Positions 50,517-59,608 of a DNA stretch of 64,000 nt are shown here, piece after piece (positions within the stretch are counted from its first letter, which is position 1; the number at the start of each line of letters is the position of its first letter). A model generated the notes under the pieces. That model saw only the letters and a list, made by a program, of their open reading frames with translations, was not told the DNA's origin and did not search any database. The DNA comes from Alphaproteobacteria bacterium (GTDB taxonomy: Bacteria > Pseudomonadota > Alphaproteobacteria > Bin95), in NCBI GenBank assembly GCA_020638555.1, contig JACKII010000002.1, forward strand, positions 1,158,270 to 1,222,269, written 5' to 3'. Position numbers and translations under genes: made by a program.

Positions 50517-52118
50517 ATGACGATGCTCAAAGCGACAGCAGGGCTTGCCTTGGCGGCTGCCATGCTGGCGACACCGATTTCCGGCGCGATGGCCCAGAAA
50601 TACGGCGGCACGCTGAAAATCTATCACCGGGGCACACCGCCGAGCGGGTCGATCCATGAGGAAGCGACCAACTCGACGACCAACCCCTATCTTGCCGTGT
50701 TCAACAATCTGGTGATCTTCGACCAGCATGTTCCGAAGAACAGCCTCGACTCGATCCGGCCGGAACTGGCGACGGATTGGTCCTGGGACGAAGGCAAGAC
50801 CAACCTGACCTTCAACCTGCGCTCCGGCGTGAAGTGGCACGATGGCGAGCCCTTCACCAGCGCGGACGTGAAATGCACCTGGGACCAGTTGCTCGGCAAT
50901 GTTGACCGCAAGATGCGGCTGCGGAAGAACCCGCGCAAATCCTGGTACTGGAACCTGAAAGAGATCACCACCGACGGCGACTCCAAGGTCACGTTCCACC
51001 TGGGACAGCCGCAGCCGGCCTTCATGATGCTGCTGGCATCGGGCTATTCGCCGGTGTATCCCTGCCATGTCGATCCCAAGACCATGCGCACCGCGCCGAT
51101 CGGCACCGGGCCGTTCAAATTCGTCGAGCTGAAGCAGAACGAAAGCGTCAAGTTCGTCAAGAACCCCGACTACTGGCGCAAGGACCGTCCGTATCTGGAC
51201 GAGATCGACTGGACAATCATCAAGAGCCGCGCCACGCGCGTTCTGGCCTTCATCGCCGGCGAGTTCGACATGACCTATCCGACGGATATCACCATTCCGT
51301 TGCTGAAGGACATCAACGAACAGAACCCGAAGGCGGTGTGCGAACTGGCGCCGACGAACGTGTCGCGCAACCTGATCGTCAACCGCGACGCGCCGCCCTT
51401 TAACGATGAGCGCATTCGCCGCGCCATGGCCCTGACGCTGGACCGGCAGGCGTTTATCGACATCCTGTCGGAAGGCAAGGACGACATCGGCGGTGCCTTC
51501 CTGCCGCCGCCGGCCGGCAACTGGGGCATGCCTCCGGAAGAACTGGCCAAGGTGACCGGCTATGGCGACGTCGCCAAGGATCGCGAGGAAGCCCGCAAGC
51601 TGATGCAGGAAGCCGGCTACGGTCCGGACAATCGCCTGAAAGTGGTGATCTCCACCCGCAATATCGCGATTTATCGCGACCCGGCGGTCATCCTGATCGA
51701 CCAGTTGAAGGAAATCTATATCGACGCCGAACTGAAGGTGATCGAGACCTCCAACTGGCATGCCACCGTTGCCCGCAAGGATTATATGGTCGGCATGAAC
51801 CTGACCGGCACCGCCGTCGACGATCCGGACGTGGTGCTGTTCGAGGGCTATTCCTGCGGTTCCGAACGGAACTATACCGGCTATTGCAACAAGGAGCTTG
51901 AAGATCTGTTCCACAAGCAGTCGGCCATGACGGATCAGGAAGCGCGCAAGCATCTGGTCTGGGAAATCGACCGCAAGCTTCAGGAAGACGTCGCCCGTCC
52001 GATGATCTTCCATGCCAAGGCGGCGACCTGCTGGCAGCCTTATGTCCATGGCTACACGCAGATGATCAACAGCGTCTACAACAACACCCGGTTCGAAGAC
52101 GTGTGGCTGGATAAGTAA
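50517..52118 (+). CDS. ABC transporter substrate-binding protein (family 5, peptide type)
   Basis: A 533-residue periplasmic binding protein. The signal peptide covers MTMLKATAGLALAAAMLATP and what follows to AMAQ, near residue 25. Family 5 marks are LRSGVKWHDGEPFTSADVKC and GTGPFKFVELKQNESVKFVK, then NPDYWR. RIRRAMALTLDRQAFID is the usual hinge helix. Ligands of the family are peptides, opines, nickel or sugars; the exact one cannot be told. GGGAGGAAA precedes the ATG. A strong hairpin follows the stop, ahead of the permeases. Confidence 0.9.
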   Translation: MTMLKATAGLALAAAMLATPISGAMAQKYGGTLKIYHRGTPPSGSIHEEATNSTTNPYLAVFNNLVIFDQHVPKNSLDSIRPELATDWSWDEGKTNLTFNLRSGVKWHDGEPFTSADVKCTWDQLLGNVDRKMRLRKNPRKSWYWNLKEITTDGDSKVTFHLGQPQPAFMMLLASGYSPVYPCHVDPKTMRTAPIGTGPFKFVELKQNESVKFVKNPDYWRKDRPYLDEIDWTIIKSRATRVLAFIAGEFDMTYPTDITIPLLKDINEQNPKAVCELAPTNVSRNLIVNRDAPPFNDERIRRAMALTLDRQAFIDILSEGKDDIGGAFLPPPAGNWGMPPEELAKVTGYGDVAKDREEARKLMQEAGYGPDNRLKVVISTRNIAIYRDPAVILIDQLKEIYIDAELKVIETSNWHATVARKDYMVGMNLTGTAVDDPDVVLFEGYSCGSERNYTGYCNKELEDLFHKQSAMTDQEARKHLVWEIDRKLQEDVARPMIFHAKAATCWQPYVHGYTQMINSVYNNTRFEDVWLDK

Positions 52119-52134
52119 GCCACTGCTTTTGGTA

Positions 52135-52170
52135 GGGGCCGCGTGTCCGAACGGACATGCGGCCCCTTTT
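52135..52170 (+). terminator. Terminator/attenuator between binding protein and permeases
   Basis: GGGGCCGCGTGTCC (52135-52148) pairs with GGACATGCGGCCCC (52153-52166) over 14 bp with one G-U pair, a GAAC loop and TTTT after it. It is a strong intrinsic terminator placed inside the operon, so partial readthrough would lower permease levels relative to the binding protein. Confidence 0.8.
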
Positions 52171-52297
52171 CACGCTCGCCATGGGGTTTCGCGCCGCCTG
52201 CGATCATCGTGGGCAATGCGCGGCCTTTCCGGTAAGCTGCGGTCACTCGGCCCCCCAATCCGCCGGGTCATAAAAATCCAGAGAGGACGACTGCCCC

Positions 52298-53242
52298 GTG
52301 ACCTCCTATATCATCCGTCGCCTGTTGCTGATGGCCCTGACCCTGATCGGTATGTCCATCATCATTTTCATCATGCTGCGGCTGGTTCCCGGCAATATTG
52401 CCGACATTCTGTTCGACTCGGCCGGTTTTATCGACCCGCATGAGAAGGCCCTGCTGGAGCAGGAACTGGGTCTGGACCTGCCTCTGTGGCAGCAATACTG
52501 GAACTGGATCAGCGGGCTCGTGCAGGGGGATTTGGGCTATTCTTACGTGTCCGAACTGCCGGCCATCGAGGAATTGGCTCCCCGCATTCCGATCACCGCC
52601 AAGCTGGCCGTGCTCGCATTGGCCTTTTCCGTCATCATCGGCCTGCCCCTCGGCGTCATCAGCGCGGTGAAGCAGAACACCTGGGTCGACTATCTGGTCC
52701 GCGTGTTTTCGCTGTCCGGCCTGTCGCTGCCCAGCTTCTGGCTCGGCCTGCTGATCCTGATGGCCTTTGTTGCCTGGCTCGGCTTCATCCCGATCTACAC
52801 CAACCCGCCCGAGACGATTTGGGAGGAGTTGTGGCTGTTCTCGATTCCGGCAATCGCGGTCGGTTTCCGGGCCAGCGCCATCATCATGCGCCTGACCCGC
52901 TCCAGCATGCTGGAGGTGATGCGCCAGGATTATATCCGCACCGCCCGCTCCAAGGGCGCGAGCGAGCGCGTCATCAACTACAAGCATGCGCTGCGCAACG
53001 CCGTGCTGCCGGTCACCACCATTATCGGCATCGAGGCCGCGTTCCTGATCGGCGGCCTGATCGTGACTGAGACGGTGTTCAACGTCCCCGGTGTCGCGCG
53101 GTTCCTGGTGGAGGCCATCCAGTGGCGCGATTACCCGATCGTGCAAAACCTGGTGATGCTGATCGCGTTGATCGTGGTCACCGTCAACCTGATCGTCGAC
53201 CTGTTGTACGCGGTTCTCGACCCGCGTATCCGCTACAGCTAG
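52298..53242 (+). CDS. ABC transporter permease (DppB-like)
   Basis: A 314-residue permease with about six membrane segments. The N-terminus MTSYIIRRLLLMALTLIGMS is typical of DppB-type permeases. The EAA loop, VMRQDYIRTARSKGASERVI near residue 207, contacts the ATPase. The start is GTG at 52298 with AGAGGA upstream. The second permease follows 13 bp later. Confidence 0.92.
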   Translation: MTSYIIRRLLLMALTLIGMSIIIFIMLRLVPGNIADILFDSAGFIDPHEKALLEQELGLDLPLWQQYWNWISGLVQGDLGYSYVSELPAIEELAPRIPITAKLAVLALAFSVIIGLPLGVISAVKQNTWVDYLVRVFSLSGLSLPSFWLGLLILMAFVAWLGFIPIYTNPPETIWEELWLFSIPAIAVGFRASAIIMRLTRSSMLEVMRQDYIRTARSKGASERVINYKHALRNAVLPVTTIIGIEAAFLIGGLIVTETVFNVPGVARFLVEAIQWRDYPIVQNLVMLIALIVVTVNLIVDLLYAVLDPRIRYS

Positions 53243-53255
53243 CTGGAGCCGCCTT

Positions 53256-54155
53256 ATGTCCAATCCCGACTTCAGCATCGAAACCCTGCCGGCGGCCGTA
53301 ACCCGCCGCAGGGGGCTTTGGTATCACTTCAGCAAGTTCTGCCGGCGCTATCCGCTGGGCGCCATAGGCGCGGCCATTACGGTCGTGTTCGTGTTCGCCG
53401 CGCTGTTCGCGAACTTCATCACGCCGATGGACCCCTACACCACGGACGCGGCCGCGTCGCTCGCCCCGCCGGGCACCGCCCATATCATGGGGGCGGACGT
53501 GATGGGGCGCGACGTCTATTCGCGCATCCTCTACGGCGCGCGCATCTCGCTGATGGTCGGCATCGGCTCGACCCTGCTGGGGTGTGTCATCGGCGTCGCC
53601 ATCGGCCTGTCCAGCGGCTATCTGCTCGGCTGGTACGATCTGATGATGCAGCGCCTGATGGACATCATGCAGGCCCTGCCGCTGCTGGTCATGGCGTTGG
53701 TGATGGCCGCCTCGCTGGGGCCGAGCCTGGAAAACACCATCCTGGCGATCTCGATCCCGCTGGTGCCGAATATCGCCCGCGTCATCCGCTCCAACACGCT
53801 GGCCCTGCGGGAAATGCCGTTCGTGGAGTCGGCGCGGGCCGCCGGTATCAGCGAGTTCTGGATCGCGGTGCGCCACGTTCTGCCGAACACGCTGGCGCCG
53901 CTGATCGTGCTGGCGACGGCCCAGCTCGGCTCCGCCATCCTGACCGAGGCGTCGCTGTCCTTCCTCGGCCTCGGCATTCCCGAGCCGCACGCAAGCTGGG
54001 GCCGGATGCTGAGCGAGAGCGCGGCCGAGTATGTGCGCACGGCCCCCTGGCTGGTGATCTTCCCCGGCATCGCCATCAGCCTGGTGGTGTTCGGCACCAA
54101 CCTTTTGGGCGATGCGGTCCGCGATATCCTGGACCCGCGCCAGCGCAAGACCTAA
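53256..54155 (+). CDS. ABC transporter permease (DppC-like)
   Basis: A 299-residue permease. It has the DppC-type N-terminal segment (FCRRYPLGAIGAAITVVFVF) and periplasmic motif HIMGADVMGRDVYSRILYGA, both usual for this subunit. The EAA loop is FVESARAAGISEFWIAVRHV near residue 190. It ends with the family's LLGDAVRDILDPR. No ATPase gene follows: the next gene is selO, 45 bp after. Confidence 0.92.
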   Translation: MSNPDFSIETLPAAVTRRRGLWYHFSKFCRRYPLGAIGAAITVVFVFAALFANFITPMDPYTTDAAASLAPPGTAHIMGADVMGRDVYSRILYGARISLMVGIGSTLLGCVIGVAIGLSSGYLLGWYDLMMQRLMDIMQALPLLVMALVMAASLGPSLENTILAISIPLVPNIARVIRSNTLALREMPFVESARAAGISEFWIAVRHVLPNTLAPLIVLATAQLGSAILTEASLSFLGLGIPEPHASWGRMLSESAAEYVRTAPWLVIFPGIAISLVVFGTNLLGDAVRDILDPRQRKT

Positions 54156-54200
54156 GTATCGGGGCACGTGCACCCGCTCCGATTTCAAGGAGGCCCGCCC

Positions 54201-55709
54201 GTGCCCCAAGACTTGGCCTTTTCCCCGCCGTTCGCCGCGGCCCGGTTCGACAACAGCTATGCCCGGCTGCCGGAACGCTTTTACGCGCGCCTGCCACCGA
54301 CCCCGGTGGCGGCGCCTGCGCTCGTCAAGATCAACCGCCCTCTTGCGGAAACCCTGGGCCTGGATGCAGACGCCCTGGGGTCCGAGGAGGGGGTGCGTGT
54401 GCTGGCCGGCAATGCCGTGCCGGAGGGCGCCGATCCGCTGGCCCAGGCCTATGCCGGCCACCAGTTCGGCGGCTGGTCGCCGCAACTGGGCGACGGCCGC
54501 GCCATCCTTTTGGGCGAGATCGTCGGCCGGGATGGCATTCGCCGCGACATCCAGTTGAAGGGCGCCGGCCGCACGCCGTTTTCCCGCTCCGCCGATGGGC
54601 GGGCGGCGCTGGGGCCGGTGATGCGGGAATACATTGTCAGCGAGGGCATGCACGCCCTCGGCATCCCGACCACCCGTGCGCTCGCCGCCGTCACCACCGG
54701 TGAGCCGGTGTTTCGGGAAACCGCGTTGCCGGGTGCGGTCCTGACCCGCGTCGCGCAGAGCCATATCCGCGTCGGCACCTTCCAGTTCTTCGCCGGTCGC
54801 GGCGATGCCGAGGCGATCCAGGCGCTGGCCGACCACGTCATCGCCCGCCACTATCCGGAGGCGGCCGCGGCCGACAATCCCTGTCTCGCCCTGCTGGAAG
54901 GCGTGCTGGTGCGTCAGGCAGCCCTGGTGGCGCAATGGCTGCTGGTGGGTTTCATCCACGGCGTGATGAACACCGACAACATGCAGGTTGCCGGCGAGAC
55001 CATCGATTTCGGCCCCTGCGCCTTCATGGACGAGTTCCATCCGGGCCGGGTCTACAGTTCCATCGACCACCAGGGGCGCTATGCCTATGGCAACCAGCCT
55101 TCGATTGCGCAGTGGAATCTGGCGCAACTGGCCCAGGCGCTGCTGCCCATCCTGAGCCCTGACCGGGACGAGGCGATTCGCCTGGCGCAGGCCGCCATCG
55201 ACAGTTTCCCAAACCGGTTCGAGGCGGCGTTCACCGCGGGATTGCGCGCCAAGCTCGGCCTGTTCACGGACGAGGCCGACGACCTGAAACTGGCCCAGAA
55301 CCTGTTGACGGCCATGGCCAAGGGCGAGGCGGACTTCACCCTGACCTTCCGCTGGCTCGCCAATGTCGTCGACGGCCGCGACCTGGAGCGGGACAACCCG
55401 CGCAACCTGTTCGCCGACCGGAGCCTGTTCGAGCAGTGGCTGCACCAGTGGGCCGCAAGGGCCGAGCGGGAAGAGGTCGCGCCGGCCGACCGTGCGGCGG
55501 CCATGCGGGCCGTCAACCCGTTGTTCATCCCGCGCAACCATCTGGTGGAGGAGGCAATCCGCGCCGGCGAGGACGAGGGCGACTTCGGCCCGATGGAGGC
55601 GCTGCTGGCCGTGCTCGCCCATCCCTTCGACGACCAGCCGGAAGCTGCGCGCTACGCGCTGCCGCCGACGCCGGAACAGGTGGTCGCCCAGACCTTCTGC
55701 GGCACCTGA
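54201..55709 (+). CDS. selO: Protein adenylyltransferase SelO
   Basis: A 502-residue pseudokinase-fold enzyme that AMPylates proteins, in the redox-linked SelO/YdiU family. Family marks are FDNSYARLPERFYARLPPTP, the GAGRTPFSRSADGRAALGPV substrate loop near residue 130, FIHGVMNTDNMQVAGETIDF and GPCAFMDEF. It ends TFCGT, the normal C-terminus, where a Cys or selenocysteine often follows; here a stop follows. The GTG at 54201 has AAGGAGG at good spacing. It may be unrelated to the ABC genes. Confidence 0.93.
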   Translation: MPQDLAFSPPFAAARFDNSYARLPERFYARLPPTPVAAPALVKINRPLAETLGLDADALGSEEGVRVLAGNAVPEGADPLAQAYAGHQFGGWSPQLGDGRAILLGEIVGRDGIRRDIQLKGAGRTPFSRSADGRAALGPVMREYIVSEGMHALGIPTTRALAAVTTGEPVFRETALPGAVLTRVAQSHIRVGTFQFFAGRGDAEAIQALADHVIARHYPEAAAADNPCLALLEGVLVRQAALVAQWLLVGFIHGVMNTDNMQVAGETIDFGPCAFMDEFHPGRVYSSIDHQGRYAYGNQPSIAQWNLAQLAQALLPILSPDRDEAIRLAQAAIDSFPNRFEAAFTAGLRAKLGLFTDEADDLKLAQNLLTAMAKGEADFTLTFRWLANVVDGRDLERDNPRNLFADRSLFEQWLHQWAARAEREEVAPADRAAAMRAVNPLFIPRNHLVEEAIRAGEDEGDFGPMEALLAVLAHPFDDQPEAARYALPPTPEQVVAQTFCGT

Positions 55710-55762
55710 GGGGATCGACGGTTGCCCTTCACGGGGGCGCTTGCAGGCTCGGGACCAATATA

Positions 55763-55843
55763 CCCCGGACGGTGCGGAGCGCCGGTGTTCCCCGGACGGT
55801 GCGGAGCGCCGATCCGGGGCCGGCGTCATCCTGCGAACACCGC
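55763..55843. repeat. REP-like palindromic element, copy B, with an extra tandem unit
   Basis: The unit CCCCGGACGGTGCGGAGC and following bases recurs with a 27-bp period (55763 and 55790). The second unit forms the full hairpin 55790-55819, ending in TCCGGGG, and TGCGAACAC comes 12 bases later. Spacing and arms match copy A at 22209-22262. It lies between the convergent selO and SDR genes. Confidence 0.65.
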
Positions 55844-55958
55844 CCGTGCCCGTGTTCGCACACCCCAAGAGATCCCGGCGCACCGCTTCGCAGTGGCCGG
55901 CAAACATCGGCTTCGATATCAACGGCCATAGCCGGTGACGCGGGACTCCGCCTCGCCT

Positions 55959-56717
55959 TTACCGCTTCGGCACGAAGGCCGCGCGTGTGCCGCCATCCAC
56001 CGGGATGATGGTGCCTGTCACATAGCCGGCGTCCTCGCTCAGCAGGAAGCGCATGACCCGCACGATGTCGGCCGGCTGGGCGATGCGGCCGAGCGGCGAG
56101 TTGCCCGACGGCGCCCAGCCGCCATTGCGCCCGGCCTGGTCGTTCACCATCGGCGTGTCCACGGTTCCCGGTGCCAGGGCGTTCACCAGAATGCCCTTTT
56201 CCGCGCATTCCACGGCCAAAATCTGCGTGAGCTGGCTCACCGCCGCCTTGGAGGCGGAATAGGCGCCGCTTTCGATCTTGGGGCGGATGGCGGAGATCGA
56301 GGACATCAGGATCATGCGCCCGATCTCGCCCGCCGCCGTCGCCGCCTCCAGCATGGGCAGGGCCTCACGGCAGGTGAGCCAGAGGCCGCGGACATTGACG
56401 TTCAGCACCGCGTCGAAATCCTCCACCGCCATGTCCCGCAGCCGACCGAGCTTCAGCACGCCGGCGCTGGCGATCAGGGCGTTGATCTTCGGCGCGTCCT
56501 CCTGAATGCCGCGCATGACCGCGGCCACCGCGTCGGCGTTGCGCAGGTCGCAGGGGCGGGGGTGGAAACGGTCGGACGCCAGCGCGCGTGCCGCGGGAGC
56601 CAGGGCCGCGTCCGAGACGTCGAGGCCATAGACCGTCCAGCCTTTGGCCAACAGGTCGCGCGCCGCTTCCTGACCGATCCCGGAGGCCGCGCCGGTGATA
56701 ATCGCGGTAAGGGACAT
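55959..56717 (-). CDS. SDR family oxidoreductase
   Basis: A 252-residue classical SDR. Cofactor motif TGAASGIG at about residue 8, NALIASAGVL near 85, catalytic Ser in ILMSSISAIRP and Tyr/Lys in GAYSASKAAVSQL. It ends GYVTGTIIPVDGGTRAAF, the usual substrate-loop end. The ATG at 56717 is preceded by AGAGGA; a longer frame to 56738 starts at TTG. The substrate is unknown. Confidence 0.9.
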   Translation of the reverse strand: MSLTAIITGAASGIGQEAARDLLAKGWTVYGLDVSDAALAPAARALASDRFHPRPCDLRNADAVAAVMRGIQEDAPKINALIASAGVLKLGRLRDMAVEDFDAVLNVNVRGLWLTCREALPMLEAATAAGEIGRMILMSSISAIRPKIESGAYSASKAAVSQLTQILAVECAEKGILVNALAPGTVDTPMVNDQAGRNGGWAPSGNSPLGRIAQPADIVRVMRFLLSEDAGYVTGTIIPVDGGTRAAFVPKR

Positions 56718-56862
56718 GGGAGAATCCTCTGCGTTCAAGAAAATGTGTGCACCATGCTCCGCCGTTCCGGCCGGCGTGACAACCTAAAGGCGTTGCAATA
56801 CGTGATATTATGGTCATTTATGGCTTAAACGAGACCCGTACGCTCCCTGGGTAGTGAATATT

Positions 56863-58431
56863 ATGGGCAAATTTGCGTGTACCGCATTGATTTTGGCTAT
56901 GGTTGTCGCCGGCTCCGGTTCCGGCCCGGTCACTGCGTTGGCGGCACCTCCCTGGTCGCCGGCGCCTTCGGCCCTGCCGTCGCCTTCGGCCGCACCGGCC
57001 TCGCTGACGCCTTCCGCGGTTGAGCAGCCGGCGCTGTGGCAGTCGGAGGCGGACTTTTCCGCGCTGTTGCGGGAATTGGAGGGGCTGCGCGCCCACGGCC
57101 TGAACCCGGCCGACTATGGCTATGACGCGCTCGCCACGCTGCACGGTCGCCCCGCGGACCGTGAGCGCCTGGCCACCCGCGCCTGGTTGAGCGCGGCCGC
57201 CGACCTGACCCAGGGGCGGATGAACCCGGCCGACCGCAATGCCGACCTGCGGGTGGAGGCCGACCCGGACCATTTGCGTCAGGTTTTGCAGGCGGACCTG
57301 CGGGAGCATAGCATTCCCGGCAGCCTCGACCGGTTGGCGCCGCAGCATGCGGAATATCGCGCCCTGATGGCGGAGCTTGCGCGGCTGGAGAGCGAGCCGA
57401 ACGAAAGCCTTCTCGCCGTCCCCGATGGCACCGCGCTCACGCGCGGCGACGCCGGCTACCGTGTCGAGATCCTGCGCAGCCGGCTGGTGCAACTCGGCTA
57501 TTTGCCCCCGGGCCTTCCCGGCAACCGTTTCGACGCGCAGGTCTCCGACGCGGTGGAGCAGTTTCAGTGGGATGCCGGCCTCCAGTCCGACGGGATTGTC
57601 GGCCCGGCCACCCGCGCCATCCTGAATTTGAGCCGGACCGCCAAGATCGAGCGGCTGCGGGTCAACCTCGAGCGCTGGCGCTGGCTGCCGGCCGATCTGG
57701 GCCGCCGCCATGTGCGGGTGAACATCGCCGGCTTCGAGGTCAGCGCCTATGCCGACGGCCTGCGGGTGCAGACGCACCGGGCCATTGTCGGACGGCTGGA
57801 GCGGCAGACGCCGGTGTTCTCGGACAAGATCGAATACATCGTCTTCAATCCCTGGTGGGAAACCCCGGCCAAGCTGGCGCGGGAGGACGAACTGCCCATG
57901 TTCCGCCGCGACCCGGATGCGGTGCAGCGGCTGGGCTTCCAGGTGGTGGACCGCGCCACCGGCCAGCCGGTAAACCCCTATCTGATCGACTGGAATCAGG
58001 TTCCCGCCTATCCCTTCCCCTATCGCCTGCGCCAGTCGCCGGGGCCGCTGAATGCGCTGGGGCAGGTGAAGATCCTGTTTCCGAACCGACACAGCGTCTA
58101 TCTGCACGACACCCCGTCGCGGCAGTTGTTCGCGCGCGCGCGGCGCACCTTCTCGTCGGGCTGTATTCGCGTGCAGGACGTGTTCGATCTGGTCGGCTGG
58201 CTGCTGAACGATCCCCAGACCTGGGGGCCCGAGCAGATGCGCAGCGTCGTCGATGCGCGCAAGGAGAAATGGGTGACGCTGCCGCAGCCGGTGCCGGTGC
58301 ATATCCTCTATATGACGGCGGTGGCGGCGGCCAATGGCGAGGTGCGGTACCTGCCGGACGTCTATCATCGGGATGGCCGCGTGGTGCAGGCCCTGGATTC
58401 CGTGCAGCCGGTGGCCCAGGCGGACCTCTGA
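56863..58431 (+). CDS. L,D-transpeptidase of the YcbB type
   Basis: A 522-residue exported enzyme that makes 3-3 crosslinks in peptidoglycan. It has a signal peptide (MGKFACTALILAMVVAG) and a Pro/Ala-rich linker. A peptidoglycan-binding domain covers about residues 200-260 (RLVQLGYLPPGLPGNRFDAQ). The YkuD catalytic domain has YLHDTPSRQLFARARRTFSS then GCIRVQD with the catalytic Cys near residue 435. The start could be the GTG at 56854, three codons earlier. It faces an SDR across 145 bp. Confidence 0.92.
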   Translation: MGKFACTALILAMVVAGSGSGPVTALAAPPWSPAPSALPSPSAAPASLTPSAVEQPALWQSEADFSALLRELEGLRAHGLNPADYGYDALATLHGRPADRERLATRAWLSAAADLTQGRMNPADRNADLRVEADPDHLRQVLQADLREHSIPGSLDRLAPQHAEYRALMAELARLESEPNESLLAVPDGTALTRGDAGYRVEILRSRLVQLGYLPPGLPGNRFDAQVSDAVEQFQWDAGLQSDGIVGPATRAILNLSRTAKIERLRVNLERWRWLPADLGRRHVRVNIAGFEVSAYADGLRVQTHRAIVGRLERQTPVFSDKIEYIVFNPWWETPAKLAREDELPMFRRDPDAVQRLGFQVVDRATGQPVNPYLIDWNQVPAYPFPYRLRQSPGPLNALGQVKILFPNRHSVYLHDTPSRQLFARARRTFSSGCIRVQDVFDLVGWLLNDPQTWGPEQMRSVVDARKEKWVTLPQPVPVHILYMTAVAAANGEVRYLPDVYHRDGRVVQALDSVQPVAQADL

Positions 58432-58518
58432 CGCCGAGGAAAGCGACTTCGGACTGGCCGGGCGGGGGCGGCTGTGGCCTACTGGCGCCCCGCCATGGCT
58501 GACCAGGGATTGCCCCGC

Positions 58519-59493
58519 ATGAAGATCGCGATCCTCGACGACTATTTCGACACCATTCGCCGGTTGCCCTGCTTTCGCCTGCTGGACGGTCACGAGGTCG
58601 CGGTCTGGAACGATCACGTGCAGGACACGGCCCGGCTCGCCGGGCGGCTGGCGGAGACCGAGGCGTTGGTGCTGATCCGCGAGCGCACCAAAATCCAGGC
58701 CGATCTGTTGGCGCGCCTGCCGAAATTGCGCCTGATCAGCCAGCGCAGCGTCTATCCGCATGTGGACGTGCCCGCCTGCACCCGCGCGGGCGTGTTGCTG
58801 TGCTCGGACCAGCATTCCGACACCCCGTCCTGGGCGGCGGCCGAACTGACCTTCGGGCTGGTGCTGGCGGCCATGCGGCAGATCCCGCAGCAAATGGCCT
58901 CGCTACGGGCGGGAGGCTGGCAGATGGGCGTCGGCCGGTCGCTCCGGCACAAGACCATGGGCATCTGGTCGTACGGCCGGCTGGGCAAGGCCGTGGCCAA
59001 ATACGCCCGCGCCTTCGACATGGACGTGCAGGTCTGGGGCGGCGACCGATCCTGCGCCGAGGCCGTGGCGGACGGCTTCCGCAGGGCAGAGAGCCGGGAG
59101 GCCTTCTTCGCCACATCCGACGTGGTCTGCCTGCTGATCCGGCTCTATCCGGCGACTCGCGGCATCGTCACGGCGGCCGACCTGGCCCTGATGCCGCCGC
59201 ACGCCTTGCTGGTCAACACCAGCCGCGCCGCCCTGATCGAGGAGGGCGCACTGGTGGCGGCGTTGAAGGCCGGACGTCCCGGCATGGCCGCCGTCGACGT
59301 GTTCGAGCAGGAACCGGTGCGGGGCGAAGGGCATCCGTTGCTGGATCTGCCCAATGTCGTGGCGACGCCGCACATCGGCTATGTCACGGAGGACGAATAC
59401 GAATTGCAGTTCACCGACATTTTCAACCAGATCCTGGCCTTCGACCGCGGCCAGCCGATCAACATGGTCAACCCGGAAGCGCTGGCGCGATAA
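58519..59493 (+). CDS. D-2-hydroxyacid dehydrogenase family protein
   Basis: A 324-residue NAD-dependent enzyme. It begins MKIAILDDYFDTIRRLPCF, and has NTSRAALIEEGALVAAL near residue 237, VDVFEQEPV and TPHIGYVTEDEYE, which carry the catalytic Arg, Glu and His. The dinucleotide motif reads MGIWSYGRLG, so the first Gly of GxGxxG is Ser. Upstream in-frame ATGs at 58495 and 58474 exist; 58519 best fits the family. A family 1 repeat follows the stop. Confidence 0.88.
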   Translation: MKIAILDDYFDTIRRLPCFRLLDGHEVAVWNDHVQDTARLAGRLAETEALVLIRERTKIQADLLARLPKLRLISQRSVYPHVDVPACTRAGVLLCSDQHSDTPSWAAAELTFGLVLAAMRQIPQQMASLRAGGWQMGVGRSLRHKTMGIWSYGRLGKAVAKYARAFDMDVQVWGGDRSCAEAVADGFRRAESREAFFATSDVVCLLIRLYPATRGIVTAADLALMPPHALLVNTSRAALIEEGALVAALKAGRPGMAAVDVFEQEPVRGEGHPLLDLPNVVATPHIGYVTEDEYELQFTDIFNQILAFDRGQPINMVNPEALAR

Positions 59494-59514
59494 GGGCGTT
59501 GACACCGCCACCCT

Positions 59515-59600
59515 TGCTCTCCGATCTCTCCCGCGGAGGCGGGAGCCCATGCCGGAGCGCGTCTCACAGAGCCAGGACTTCCTGGGAGACGCCCCGGCAT
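59515..59600 (+). repeat. Dispersed palindromic repeat family 1, copy B
   Basis: The stretch includes CTCCCGCGGAGGCGGGAG, then CCATGCCGGAGCGCGTCTCA, and ends near GGGAGACGCCCCGGCATTGG. It is the plus-strand counterpart of 34664-34783 with several substitutions and lacks the CCCGGG hairpin at its end. It lies between convergent genes. Confidence 0.65.
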
Positions 59601-59608
59601 TGGCCTCC

